Assembly (NCBI GenBank): GCA_017302795.1
Contig: JAFLCB010000001.1
Span: 558,001 to 622,000 of the forward strand
Source of the DNA: Deltaproteobacteria bacterium
Lineage (GTDB): Bacteria; Bdellovibrionota; Bdellovibrionia; Bdellovibrionales; JAMPXM01
DNA length: 64,000 nucleotides
Direction of reading: 5' to 3'
The notes beneath the pieces are model-generated. The model was given only the letters and a program-made list of their open reading frames with translations. It was not told the origin of the DNA and made no database searches. The position numbers and the translations under genes are program-made. This document shows positions 17,301 through 26,096 of the stretch, piece by piece (the first letter of the stretch is position 1; each line of letters begins with the position of its first letter).

Positions 17301-19745
17301 TTACGCTGCCGAAGCCGCGGCAGTGTCTTTCGACTTTTTGCCGCCCTTTGTGGTGTGGCGCTTTGTTTTTCCTGTCTTTTCATCTAGAGCTGAATCCAGT
17401 GCCATCTGAAGAACTTCGTCCAAGTGCTCGACAAAGATGAAGCTCAACTGTTTGCGGAACTCTTCTGGAATGTCTTGAACGTCTTTTTGATTCTGGAAAG
17501 GAATCAAAACCGTTTTTACTCCATGGTTCAGTGCCGCCAGTGCTTTCTCGCGAATTCCGCCGACTGGCAGAACGCGCCCCGAAAGAGTCACTTCACCTGT
17601 CATCGCGATGTCACTTCGAACCGGAGTTCCTGTCATCAAGCTGATCAGGGCAGTTGCCATCGTGATCCCTGCACTTGGCCCATCCTTCGGAATTGCTCCC
17701 GCAGGGATGTGCACATGCACCGTATTGTTTTCGCACCAGTCAGGATCAATTCCCAGTTCATCGGAATGTGCTCTCGCGTAGCTAAGCGCCGCTTGTGCAG
17801 ATTCCTTCATGACGTCGCCCATTTGACCCGTAAGAACCAAGCCACCTTTGCCCTTCATTTTGAGAGCTTCAATGTGAAGGACTTCTCCTCCAGCTTGTGT
17901 CCATGCGAGACCAGTGACGATTCCAATCTGTGCGTCTTCCATCTTTTCGTCGCGAATGAAGCGTGGTGGTCCAAGAAGTTCGGAAACTTTCTCGGCTGTC
18001 GCGATCACTTTCTCTTTTTGACCAAGAACAACACCCTTAGCGACTTTTCGACAGACTGATCCAACTTCTCGCTCGAGGTTGCGGAGACCCGCTTCTCGAG
18101 TATAAGCGCTGATCAGGTACCGGATTCCATCGTCTGTGAATTCGATGTTCTCTGGTGTGATGCCGTTTGCTTCCATTTGACGGTCAATCAAATGCTTCTT
18201 CGTGATCAAAAGTTTATCATTCTCTGTGTAACCAGAGATTTGGATCAACTCCATACGATCTCGCAATGCTGGCGGAATGTTCTCAAGAACGTTCGCCGTT
18301 GCGATGAAGAGCGCATTCGAAAGATCAAAGTCGACATTCAGATAGTGATCACGGAAAGCGTGATTCTGCTCTGGATCGAGGACCTCAAGCATCGCTGCTG
18401 AAGGATCGCCGCGATAGTCGCTACCCAATTTATCAATCTCGTCGAGAACGATGACAGGGTTCTTTGTTTTCACTTGTTTCAACGCCTGAATAATCTTTCC
18501 TGGCATCGCGCCGACGTAGGTACGACGGTGGCCCCGAATTTCCGCTTCATCTTTCACGCCACCTAGAGCAACGCGGAAGTATTCACGGCCCATCGATCTC
18601 GCGATCGACTTTCCAAGCGAAGTCTTACCGACGCCTGGAGGTCCGCAGAAGCAAAGAATTGGACCCTTGCGAGAATTCGTTTTAAGTTTTCTTACAGCTA
18701 AGAATTCAAGAACGCGGTCTTTTGCTTTCGCAAGTTCGTAATGATCTTCATCAAGAACTTTTTTCGCGCGATCGAGATCCAAGTTGTCTTCGGTCGACTT
18801 CGACCATGGTAGATCGATTAGCCAATCGAGATACGTGCGAAGCATTGATGCTTCACTTGCATCCGGGTGCATTCTTTCGAGACGCCCGAGTTGCTTCATC
18901 GCTTCAGTGTGAACGGTTTCCGGCATTCCTGCCTTCACCAGTTTGTCGCGAAGCTCTTCCATCTCTTCGCCCTTTTGGTCTTGCTCACCAAGTTCGGACT
19001 TTATTGCGCGCATCTGTTCGCGCAAGAAGTACTCGCGCTGGCTCTTCGACATCTCGTCTTTCGCTGTCGAGCGAATCTTTTGTTGCATCGAAAGTACTTC
19101 GAGTTCAGCAACTAGGATTTCGTTAACAAGCTTCAGGCGCGCGACTGGATCCGTAGACTCCAATACCTTTTGTGCGTCTGATACTTTTAAACCTAAATTT
19201 GAAGCAATCAAATCTGCCAGGCGACCTGGCTCTGTGACATCATCAAGAATAAGTAGAATGTCTGGTGAAAGAGAACGACCAAGAGCAATGATCTTTTCAA
19301 GTTGCTCTCGCGCTGTCCGCATCAGTGCTTCGTGTTCGATCGGAAGCTCTTTCGAATCTTTCGAGTCTGTTGAAGCCGCTTCGACCACGCGCTCGACAGC
19401 CACTTCGAAGTTTGGTGACGACTTCACATATTTTGTGATTCGTCCTTTTGCTTCGCCCTGGATGAGGATCTTCACTCGTCCATCCGCAAGCTTTCGCATG
19501 CGCATGATCCGGGCGATCGTGCCGACTTGGTAAATTGTTTCTTCGGTAGGATTCTCTTCGGTAATTTCCCGTTGAGAAGCCAAGAAGATCAGGCGGTTCT
19601 TACCGAGCGCCTCTTCCACCGAGCGAATAGATGCTTCTCTTCCTACGAAGAGAGGCAAAATCATGTAGGGGAAAACCACGATGTCCCGAACTGGGAGCAT
19701 CGGAAGGGATTCCGGAATCTCTAAAACTTTATCATCAAAACCCAT
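17301..19745 (-). CDS. lon: ATP-dependent protease La (Lon)
   Basis: Serine-lysine AAA+ protease that degrades misfolded and regulatory proteins in the cytosol. 814 residues from the ATG at 19745, which has GGAGG just upstream; this gives the normal Lon N-terminus (LPMLPVRDIVVFPYMILPLFVGR). Visible parts: the LON substrate-binding domain (about 1-210), Walker A GPPGVGKTSLGKS, Walker B VIVLDEIDK, sensor ALRDRME, and the protease domain with the catalytic serine in PKDGPSAGITMATAL and the lysine in HGVKTVLIP. A lysine- and alanine-rich tail ends the protein. An intrinsic terminator lies about 100 bases upstream of the start. Confidence 0.97.
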   Translation of the reverse strand: MGFDDKVLEIPESLPMLPVRDIVVFPYMILPLFVGREASIRSVEEALGKNRLIFLASQREITEENPTEETIYQVGTIARIMRMRKLADGRVKILIQGEAKGRITKYVKSSPNFEVAVERVVEAASTDSKDSKELPIEHEALMRTAREQLEKIIALGRSLSPDILLILDDVTEPGRLADLIASNLGLKVSDAQKVLESTDPVARLKLVNEILVAELEVLSMQQKIRSTAKDEMSKSQREYFLREQMRAIKSELGEQDQKGEEMEELRDKLVKAGMPETVHTEAMKQLGRLERMHPDASEASMLRTYLDWLIDLPWSKSTEDNLDLDRAKKVLDEDHYELAKAKDRVLEFLAVRKLKTNSRKGPILCFCGPPGVGKTSLGKSIARSMGREYFRVALGGVKDEAEIRGHRRTYVGAMPGKIIQALKQVKTKNPVIVLDEIDKLGSDYRGDPSAAMLEVLDPEQNHAFRDHYLNVDFDLSNALFIATANVLENIPPALRDRMELIQISGYTENDKLLITKKHLIDRQMEANGITPENIEFTDDGIRYLISAYTREAGLRNLEREVGSVCRKVAKGVVLGQKEKVIATAEKVSELLGPPRFIRDEKMEDAQIGIVTGLAWTQAGGEVLHIEALKMKGKGGLVLTGQMGDVMKESAQAALSYARAHSDELGIDPDWCENNTVHVHIPAGAIPKDGPSAGITMATALISLMTGTPVRSDIAMTGEVTLSGRVLPVGGIREKALAALNHGVKTVLIPFQNQKDVQDIPEEFRKQLSFIFVEHLDEVLQMALDSALDEKTGKTKRHTTKGGKKSKDTAAASAA

Positions 19746-20129
19746 GCATCCTCCGCCGTGCGTGCAAGGCTTCCATCTGTTTCTCTTTTCGGTCTCAGAT
19801 TGAGCAGGCTTAACCACGTCGAGCGAAATAAAGCGGTTTCAGGTGAAAAACCCGCCTTGCGACGGGCCAGTCTCTGGCAAAAGGGCTGCTCGACGAGACT
19901 GCTCACGCCACAAAAGCGTCGATTTTCCCAGATGTGTAAGAGAATTAGTCACGCGCTGTTGCCCGAAAGACTCACTGGTGGCGGGTCTTATGGCCGGGTT
20001 GCATTCGGTGTTTTGAACAAAGGTATTGGGCAAAGGTCTAGCCGTCATCGCGACAAAACGTGTGTGCACCATTTTCTTGCTGTACGCTTTAGTGGAATTC
20101 TTCAGCAAAACACTTTTTACGGAGTCGTT
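19746..20129. other. Intergenic region between lon and the barrel gene
   Basis: 384 bases between two divergent genes. It must hold the promoters of both. I see no convincing -35/-10 pair on either strand. The one clear element is a minus-strand terminator hairpin at 19846-19866. The minus-strand sequence just upstream of it can also fold (CAGTCTC pairs with GAGACTG, about 19867-19899), so a short regulatory RNA or a lon leader is possible. Confidence 0.4.
19846..19866 (-). terminator. Intrinsic terminator-like hairpin upstream of lon
   Basis: On the minus strand CCCGTC-GCAA-GGCGGG forms a 6-bp stem (one G-U pair) with a tetraloop, followed by five U. The wobble pair would be a mismatch on the plus strand, so the element is oriented with lon. 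No protein gene lies between it and the next minus-strand gene; it may end a small RNA or attenuate lon. Confidence 0.5.
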
Positions 20130-20732
20130 ATGAGAATCGTCCTAGCAGCGTTGGCACTGGTTTTTGCGGTTCACAGTCGGGCGGAGGCAGGAATCCTTGT
20201 CGAGCCCTATCTTGGCTATCAAATGATGTTAACGGAACTCAAGCTTGGAGCGGGCGCCGGGTCTCTTGAAGGACAATCCGCTAAGATCGATGGAACTGGA
20301 ATCGGCTATGGATTGCGCGCCGGTTTCACTTTGCCGATGATATTTGCGGCGGTGGATTATTCAATGGCGAGCCTGTCGAGTAGCGCAAAAGAATTGCCTG
20401 CAGGATTAACTATTACAACTGGAACGAACGCGCGTACGTCTCTTGGCTTGACCGCGGGACTTAGCCTGCCGATGGTTCGCCCATATGTTGGGTATATTTT
20501 CGACGATCAAAGCAAAGACGACACAGATACACTCTCGGGTTCAGGATTCAAACTTGGCGTGGGACTTACTGTGTTTCCGATGGTAAAGCTGAATGCCGAA
20601 TATCAGATGGTGACATATACAAAATCTAAAGATTCTTCCGGAACCGAAACAACTATCGGTGGAAACGAAGTATTTAGTGCCGTCACTTCTTCCGGATTTT
20701 TTGTAAATCTCAGCGTTCCGCTCGACTTTTAG
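20130..20732 (+). CDS. Outer-membrane beta-barrel protein
   Basis: 200 residues from the ATG at 20130 (GGAG five bases upstream). A signal peptide (MRIVLAALALVFAVHSRAEA) precedes alternating hydrophobic strands with aromatic ends: ILVEPYLGYQM, GIGYGLRAGFTLP, MVRPYVGYIFDD, FKLGVGLTVFPMVKLNAEYQMV, and a last strand ending in VPLDF with the terminal phenylalanine typical of BAM-assembled barrels. About eight strands are expected. Likely a small structural outer-membrane protein of the OmpA/OmpX-barrel type; specific function unknown. A much longer in-frame open stretch upstream (from 19758) is not coding in my view. Confidence 0.8.
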   Translation: MRIVLAALALVFAVHSRAEAGILVEPYLGYQMMLTELKLGAGAGSLEGQSAKIDGTGIGYGLRAGFTLPMIFAAVDYSMASLSSSAKELPAGLTITTGTNARTSLGLTAGLSLPMVRPYVGYIFDDQSKDDTDTLSGSGFKLGVGLTVFPMVKLNAEYQMVTYTKSKDSSGTETTIGGNEVFSAVTSSGFFVNLSVPLDF

Positions 20733-20942
20733 TACAGTAAGTTCAAATCATCACTCTTCGAGCGCGGTCGATGCTTTAGCCGTAATCGAAGACCCTCGCT
20801 TTTTAATTCTGAAGTGAGAGCCGCGAAGCCAGAGGCTGGGAAAATGGCCTTGGAATAGAAAATCTAGTTCGAAAAATTCAGGTCGCAGCACCAGTACAGT
20901 GGTTTCAGACCATCGAAAAAAATCTTCGTTTCGCCCTAGGTA

Positions 20943-21437
20943 TCAGTCGTAGATGTTAAACTCAGGCTTCGTGGTCAAGGCTCCATCAGCATCAATCGTC
21001 ATGCGCACCGAGACTCTACGAAATCCAGGTGTCGGCTTTCTAAAGTAAAGCGCTGTCAGTTGTGTGCAGTTTTGTTCTTGGCGAATCTCCTTTAGCATCT
21101 TTAGGGCTCGATCAATACCGCCGACTTCATACTCCTCGCGGATTTGAATCTGAAATTTCCCTTGTTTGCGAAAAACAGGAGAGACGGAAATGCATTCTTT
21201 GAAAGGGGCTACGGGCGCGCTTAGCTTGAAGAAAAAGAAACCAGTATTTCCCTCTATAAAGTCGAATCCATTGGGCGCACTTTCAAGTTGAAGGCGAAAA
21301 TTCGCCGCCATTTTGTCGATTTCACGCGCCTCTAAATAAAAAAACCCAAGAATCGAGAGAATTCCAATGACGATGAGAACGCCGATCGTAGCGATGAATC
21401 CGGACAAATAAAGTTTCCACCGAAATTGCGGCTTCAT
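20943..21437 (-). CDS. Membrane-anchored protein of unknown function
   Basis: 164 residues, not recognised. A short basic N-terminus (KPQFRWKLYLSGF) leads into one strong transmembrane helix (about 13-35), then an extracytoplasmic region of about 125 residues with two cysteines (near 81 and 122) that could form a disulfide. Probably a single-pass inner-membrane protein with a periplasmic domain. No operon partner: the flanking genes are more than 25 bases away or on the other strand. Confidence 0.6.
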   Translation of the reverse strand: MKPQFRWKLYLSGFIATIGVLIVIGILSILGFFYLEAREIDKMAANFRLQLESAPNGFDFIEGNTGFFFFKLSAPVAPFKECISVSPVFRKQGKFQIQIREEYEVGGIDRALKMLKEIRQEQNCTQLTALYFRKPTPGFRRVSVRMTIDADGALTTKPEFNIYD

Positions 21438-21464
21438 ATCGGACGTACGGCCTCGAATTCTGTC

Positions 21465-21671
21465 CTATATTCCAAAACAGATCTCCAGCGCGTGTCGGAT
21501 TGTTCCATTCGACGCCAACCTACAGAGGAAGCCACGCATATAGTTATAAACAATGAGTCCTGGCGAAGACTGAAAAAACGCCCAAATCACTAGGCACGAC
21601 AGGGCTATGGCCGTAAGAAAAACGGTCTGCAAATTTTTTCTCTGTTTTTCACCGCGGCTACTTTTGGTCAT
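21465..21671 (-). CDS. Possible small membrane protein
   Basis: 68 codons: a basic, polar N-terminus (KSSRGEKQRKN), one hydrophobic segment (LQTVFLTAIALSCLVIWAFF) and a short tail. The layout fits a small membrane protein, and it lies 27 bases upstream of the next minus-strand membrane gene. No family is recognised and the ribosome site is weak, so it may be a chance open frame. Confidence 0.35.
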   Translation of the reverse strand: MTKSSRGEKQRKNLQTVFLTAIALSCLVIWAFFQSSPGLIVYNYMRGFLCRLASNGTIRHALEICFGI

Positions 21672-21738
21672 TTTCTCCGGCGGATTAAGTGCAGGCGCAA
21701 ACTTAACGCGCCTGCGCTACCAAAAGGTAGGCGGTACC

Positions 21739-22098
21739 TTAGGCGAAGATGCGTTCGGTTTGCTCTTGCTCTTCTTTGCAGGCAATGCAGAGAGTGGCGA
21801 CGGGACGTGCCTTTAGTCGCGGAATGCCGATTGGCTCTTCGCACGTCTCACAGAGGCCGTAATTGCCTTGAGTGATGCGGTGAAGAGCGCGATCGATTTT
21901 AGGAAGAAGCATATTGATGCGCTCTTGATCGCGAACAGCTCGAGAAAGATCTAGTTCTGAAGTTGCTCGGTCTCCTTCGTCGCCTCGCTCGCCAACAGGA
22001 GCCAGCGTTTCACTTCGAAAGCTCTGAATTTTGTTAATGAGATCCGAACGCTGCTCAAGAAGCAGCGACTTAAAAGAGTTGAGTTCACGTGTGCGCAT
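21739..22098 (-). CDS. DksA/TraR family C4 zinc-finger protein
   Basis: 119 residues from the ATG at 22098 (GGGGAG just upstream). A helical hairpin (about 5-78) is followed by the DksA/TraR zinc finger CETC-x17-CIAC (Cys83, 86, 104, 107). Proteins of this family insert the coiled coil into the secondary channel of RNA polymerase, often with ppGpp. The coiled-coil tip here carries GDEGDRATSELD, with acidic residues as in DksA-type tips. A sigma70-like promoter lies about 70 bases upstream. A related but zinc-less copy follows upstream at 22432-22818. Confidence 0.9.
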   Translation of the reverse strand: MRTRELNSFKSLLLEQRSDLINKIQSFRSETLAPVGERGDEGDRATSELDLSRAVRDQERINMLLPKIDRALHRITQGNYGLCETCEEPIGIPRLKARPVATLCIACKEEQEQTERIFA

Positions 22099-22431
22099 AG
22101 ACTCCCCTGCTGAAATATAAAGCACCAGTTTCCCTGTCACGACCCCACTCGCAACAGGTTGTGACAGCTTCTAAGTAGTCTAAAAGTTGTTGTCAAAAAA
22201 AAGAGGTTTGTCGCGCGTTATGCTATTCAACTCGGCATCTTCTTGTGGAGATTAGCTATTTTGGCATTCTTGTGACCGCTGGCGTCGCGTCCTTGCTAGC
22301 CATGCGGTCGAGTTGCCGGACTTTCGAAGCCTCGTGCTTGAAAGTGAGCCGACAGAATCTGTCATGAAATCTGTTATTGCGGAGCAGTCAAAATCGTCGA
22401 AGGGTCAAACTGGCAAAAGGGGGAGGATGGG
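22099..22431. other. Intergenic region between the two DksA-like genes
   Basis: 333 bases. It contains the promoter of the downstream DksA-like gene (22168-22196) and its leader of about 60 bases. The remaining part up to 22431 shows no open frame with a ribosome site and no clear terminator for the upstream gene. Confidence 0.5.
22168..22196 (-). promoter_or_regulatory. Sigma70-type promoter of the DksA-like gene
   Basis: On the minus strand a perfect TTGACA (22191-22196) is separated by 17 bases from TAGAAG (22168-22173, 4 of 6 to TATAAT). Transcription would start near 22161 and give a leader of about 60 bases. The spacing and perfect -35 make this the best promoter in the window. Confidence 0.6.
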
Positions 22432-22818
22432 CTATCGCACGTAGCGACGACTAAGAGCCTCGCGAATCTCCGCACCCTCGATCGAGAGGCGTGTCCAGGG
22501 GAGTGCGCGCAATCGTTCGATTTCGATTGGTTCGTCGGTCTCTTCGCAAACGCCATAGCTGCCGCGTTCGATCCTTGCGAGAGCGCTTTCAATTTCCAAA
22601 AGGCGAGTCTTAGTCCGCTCTTGATCACTAAGAAAGTCGTTCTCGGCAAGAAGAGCCATTGTCATGTCGGCTTCGTCTCCACCGCCTCGATCGCGGTTTT
22701 CAAATTCGCGCATCGCATTTCGCGCACGGTTTAGAAGTTCAGACTTCATCTCCAGCAGTCTCGTGCGGCATTCTCGAACGAACTGATCGCTTAAAACCTT
22801 AGTCGCAGTCTTTTCCAT
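22432..22818 (-). CDS. DksA-like protein lacking the zinc-finger cysteines
   Basis: 128 residues from the ATG at 22818, preceded by GGGAGGATT. It aligns along its length with the neighbouring DksA/TraR protein: the same helical hairpin with GGGDEADMTMALLAEN at the tip and the same Tyr-Gly-x-Cys entry to the finger. Of the four zinc ligands only Cys91 remains; the others are Thr94, Ser112 and Gly115. Such zinc-independent DksA relatives can remain active (known for cysteine-poor DksA paralogues in other bacteria). A leader hairpin (22840-22862, 7-bp stem CAAGGTC/GACCTTG) lies between the start and any promoter. Confidence 0.85.
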   Translation of the reverse strand: MEKTATKVLSDQFVRECRTRLLEMKSELLNRARNAMREFENRDRGGGDEADMTMALLAENDFLSDQERTKTRLLEIESALARIERGSYGVCEETDEPIEIERLRALPWTRLSIEGAEIREALSRRYVR

Positions 22819-23025
22819 AAATCCTCCCTCTTGCCCATCCAAGGTCTTGCTTGTCGACCTTGCTGGCTCGTAAGACGGAAAAACAGGATGAACCGGTTAG
22901 GCGGCTGAAAAGAAATCCACATTGGATTTTTTTATGGAGAGTATTGTTATCGTCGGACTGTCAGACGAATAGACACTGGACTAGACCGCAAAGGGGCGCG
23001 GTCGCAACTATAGCCGTCCTCGGCC

Positions 23026-25002
23026 TTATTGTGGGGTGTTTTCAAAGGGTATAAGCTTCGCGTCTTTCACGGTCAAAACGCTGATTGGCCTTTGCAGTTC
23101 ACGGCTGGCGCTCATGTCGAGATTCCCGAATGCGCCCGGAAACCCTTTCACGCTTGTCAGCTTTTCCTGCAGTTCAATTCGCGATGTCGCACCGCTAGCG
23201 ATAAGCTGGCGCAGCAGCAGTCCTGAATCGTATGCCTGCGCTTCAATCATACCGGGCTCCTCGCCGAAGACCTCCTTGAATGCTCGAACAAATTCAGATG
23301 ATTTGAAAGACCGGTCCCCGGTATAAAGGCCATCGACAATAATCGCGTTCTCTACAAATTTCTGCCCACGACTGACGAACGAAGCGTTGTTCCAAAGGTT
23401 GGTTCCCAATAGTCGTAAATTGTCGACGTCGTTATACGCTAGCATCGGCGCGATCTGTCCTGCCGCACGCGAACTATCTGGAATAAACAAAGCATCGAAG
23501 TCCACAATCGGCGGAAGAATCTCTTCAGGGGCAGCTGATCCTTGCCGCACAGAACGTTTCGGATTCTTGTCCAGGTACTGTCGATAGCGAAGTCGGTACT
23601 CATCTGCGCGGTCTTCGATGTAGAAATTCCCGACCATTCTTTGAACGTGGCCACGGAAATCTGTTTCTTTAGGATCGTAAGACTGAGCGGCTGTCACCGT
23701 GCCGCCGCGAATTCGAACCGCATCCCAAAAGAAATTCGCGAACTCAGTACCGTAGGGATCATTGGGAAATAAAATAGCAAATTTTTTGAGACCCAAGTTT
23801 TCGATCGAGACAGCCGCTAAGCGCTCGGCCTGCATCTGGCTGGTCAGTGCATTTCGAAAGATAAAATCGCCAGTTTCAGTGAGACCGGCTTTTTGGCCAA
23901 GCATCAGAGTAGGAATTCCGAACTCTTGCGCCTTGCTAGCCTCTGCGCTGGCCGTTCTCGAAAGCAAACCGCCAACGATTCCAACAGTGTTATCTTCAAT
24001 CACGAGACGTTCAACGGCCCGTCTCGCAATATCTGGGTTTCCTTCGCTGTCGATTACTGCAAGTCGAAAACCAGAAGCTTTTTTGTTTGCGCTATAAATT
24101 CCCAGGCCCAGCTGTAATCCTCGGAGAGCGCGATATCCGACGGCTTGCTGCCGACCCGAAAGCGGAAGAATCGCGCCCACTGTGCGCGGATTGACGCGAC
24201 TTCTGGCGTCGATCTGAGTGATCAATCCGGTTGCCCTCTCGGCGAGTTCAGTTCCTGGCGCTAAGGCGATCACATCTTCAAAAGCAGATCGCGCGCGGGC
24301 GAGCTGCTTTTGTTCAGCAAACGAAAGTCCAATGCGATACTTTGCTGTAGGGCGAAGAAAACGAAAACTGCTTCGCTCGGAAACTTCGCGAAGCTCGTCT
24401 TCATTAAGACGGGTGTCCAAAAGATCCTGCGCCGCTAGCCGATACTTATCTTTTCGGCCCGGATCTGCAGAAGTCTCCACCAATTCGACGTAGAGTTCGA
24501 TAGCTTCAAGGACCTTGTTTTCTGACAGAAGCACTTCGCCGCGCAGCTCGTCGGCATCAAACTTCTGAGCCGGAGTGGAAGCGTCCGATCGACTGACAAC
24601 TTTCGCCAGCTCGATTGCTTCATTAAATTTATTGAAACGAACGTTGATTCGCGCAGCGCGAAGCAAGGCCTCGGACTCAAAAGGCGTAGCGAGTTCGCCT
24701 TTTGCAACTGCCATGTAGCTTTGAAGGGCGTCATTCCAAAGCTGCTGTCGCTCATAGATTTGCGCCATCATCATGTTCGCGTCATCGGCTAGTTCGGAAT
24801 CCGGGGAAGTGGTCGTGATTTTTTTAAACCGCGCGATCGCTTTTTTATTGTCGCCTGCTTCCAGGGCAAGGCGAGCCTGTTTGAATTCTTGTTCAATCGA
24901 AGGAGTGGCCTTCACGGGCTGTCGGCGCTTGGGTGTCGTCTGACAAGAAACCAAAAAAACCGCAATCGATGCGGCGGCAAAGCTAAGAATCCACTTTTGC
25001 AT
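23026..25002 (-). CDS. LpoA-like lipoprotein: TPR region plus periplasmic-binding fold
   Basis: 658 residues. A lipoprotein signal peptide ends in the lipobox FLVSC (Cys20). Residues about 35-240 are TPR-like helices (ARLALEAGDNKKAIARFKKI...), and about 275-640 form a type-I periplasmic-binding domain (VGAILPLSGRQQAVGYRALRGLQLGL, then IVGGLLSRTASAEASKAQEFGIP). This two-part layout is that of LpoA-type activators of penicillin-binding proteins and of branched-chain amino acid binding proteins. Given the TPR part and no adjacent transporter, a cell-wall role is the better guess. It is the last gene of the hemW-grpE-dnaJ-like operon, 10 bases after the dnaJ-like gene. Confidence 0.85.
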   Translation of the reverse strand: MQKWILSFAAASIAVFLVSCQTTPKRRQPVKATPSIEQEFKQARLALEAGDNKKAIARFKKITTTSPDSELADDANMMMAQIYERQQLWNDALQSYMAVAKGELATPFESEALLRAARINVRFNKFNEAIELAKVVSRSDASTPAQKFDADELRGEVLLSENKVLEAIELYVELVETSADPGRKDKYRLAAQDLLDTRLNEDELREVSERSSFRFLRPTAKYRIGLSFAEQKQLARARSAFEDVIALAPGTELAERATGLITQIDARSRVNPRTVGAILPLSGRQQAVGYRALRGLQLGLGIYSANKKASGFRLAVIDSEGNPDIARRAVERLVIEDNTVGIVGGLLSRTASAEASKAQEFGIPTLMLGQKAGLTETGDFIFRNALTSQMQAERLAAVSIENLGLKKFAILFPNDPYGTEFANFFWDAVRIRGGTVTAAQSYDPKETDFRGHVQRMVGNFYIEDRADEYRLRYRQYLDKNPKRSVRQGSAAPEEILPPIVDFDALFIPDSSRAAGQIAPMLAYNDVDNLRLLGTNLWNNASFVSRGQKFVENAIIVDGLYTGDRSFKSSEFVRAFKEVFGEEPGMIEAQAYDSGLLLRQLIASGATSRIELQEKLTSVKGFPGAFGNLDMSASRELQRPISVLTVKDAKLIPFENTPQ

Positions 25003-25012
25003 AATAGTTCCT

Positions 25013-26053
25013 CTACTTCTTGCGGAGGCGATCGACCTTTTCTTGAAACGACTTAACCATGGGTCCTGGTCGAACGCTTGCCGAGAAAGCCTTTAACAAT
25101 TCTCTTTGATTATCGTTCAGCTCACGAGGCACGTCGATCAGAACCTTCACTAACATGTCCCCAGTTGCCGCGCCGCCTTGGCCAACAGAAGGATAGCCTT
25201 TGCCTTTGAGGCGAAAAATCTGCCCCGAAGGTGTGCCCGGCGGTATTTTTAACGAGGCCTTGCCGGTCAGAGTGGGGATTTCCGCGATCGTTCCGTTGAC
25301 GGCGTCGATAAAACTTAAAGGAAGTTCCAGGTGGACGTCGTTTTCAACGCGTCGAAACAATGAGTGTTCGGCAACACTGACGATAACATACAAATCGCCG
25401 AATTGATTTCCGGTTTGAGGTGCGTCGCCCTCCGCGCGGAGCTTCAATCTTTGTCCGGGCTTCACTCCAGACGGAATTGTGATCGCCAGTCGTGCGGTTT
25501 CTTCGCGACCACCGCGCTGTCGAACGAAACTAATGGTCTTCTCGCAACCGGTCGCTGCCTCTTCAAAAGTGATTGTGATTGTGTATCGTAAATCGGCGCC
25601 TCGAGTGCGGGTGCCACCGCGCGGTCCTTCGGGCCCACCTGGGCGTTGGGCCTTTTGGCGCACGTCGCGAAATGCGTCGCCAAAGATGTCGCCAAAGATA
25701 TCTTGAAAGGACTCGGGGCCGGACGATCCAAAGCCGCTAAAGGTTTGATCCTCAAAGCCGGCACCTCCGCCGAACGGCCCGCTGGGCCCGCCGCCGAAGG
25801 GTCCACCTGCGCCGGCGCCCGCAAATGCCGCGAAGCCGTGCCCGAACTGATCATATTGTTGCCGCTTCGTAGGGTCGCTCAAGACCTCGTTGGCCTCGGA
25901 CGCCTCTTTAAATTTTTCTTCGGCCGTCTTGTCGCCGGGATTCTTATCGGGGTGAAACTGAACTGCGAGCTTTCGAAAAGCTTTTTTAATTTCGTCGGCC
26001 GTCGAATTGCGACGGACGCCGAGAATCTCGTAGTAGTCGCGTTTATTGGACAC
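25013..26053 (-). CDS. DnaJ-type co-chaperone without zinc finger (CbpA class)
   Basis: 346 residues, GTG start. The J-domain (about 4-70) contains the HPD motif in [11 protein letters not shown], which stimulates DnaK ATP hydrolysis. A glycine/phenylalanine-rich linker (about 72-130) follows, then the two beta-barrel substrate-binding domains, including [20 protein letters not shown] and [21 protein letters not shown]. The four CxxCxGxG repeats of true DnaJ are absent, so this is a CbpA-type (class B) protein. It lies between grpE (43 bases upstream) and the LpoA-like gene. dnaK is not in the window. Confidence 0.93.
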   Translation of the reverse strand: MSNKRDYYEILGVRRNSTADEIKKAFRKLAVQFHPDKNPGDKTAEEKFKEASEANEVLSDPTKRQQYDQFGHGFAAFAGAGAGGPFGGGPSGPFGGGAGFEDQTFSGFGSSGPESFQDIFGDIFGDAFRDVRQKAQRPGGPEGPRGGTRTRGADLRYTITITFEEAATGCEKTISFVRQRGGREETARLAITIPSGVKPGQRLKLRAEGDAPQTGNQFGDLYVIVSVAEHSLFRRVENDVHLELPLSFIDAVNGTIAEIPTLTGKASLKIPPGTPSGQIFRLKGKGYPSVGQGGAATGDMLVKVLIDVPRELNDNQRELLKAFSASVRPGPMVKSFQEKVDRLRKK

Positions 26054-26096
26054 CTAACACCTCATGCCTGATTTTTCTGGCTTAACTATTCTCGGT

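Noticed and set aside
17424-18059. 211-codon plus-strand frame opposite lon
   Set aside because: Antisense shadow of lon with no recognisable domain and excess Cys, His and Arg.
19758-20129. Upstream extension of the barrel protein frame
   Set aside because: The signal peptide and ribosome site place the start at 20130; the extension is arginine-rich and unlike a protein.
25013-26053. True DnaJ
   Set aside because: The four CxxCxGxG zinc-finger repeats are missing, so it is called a CbpA-type protein.
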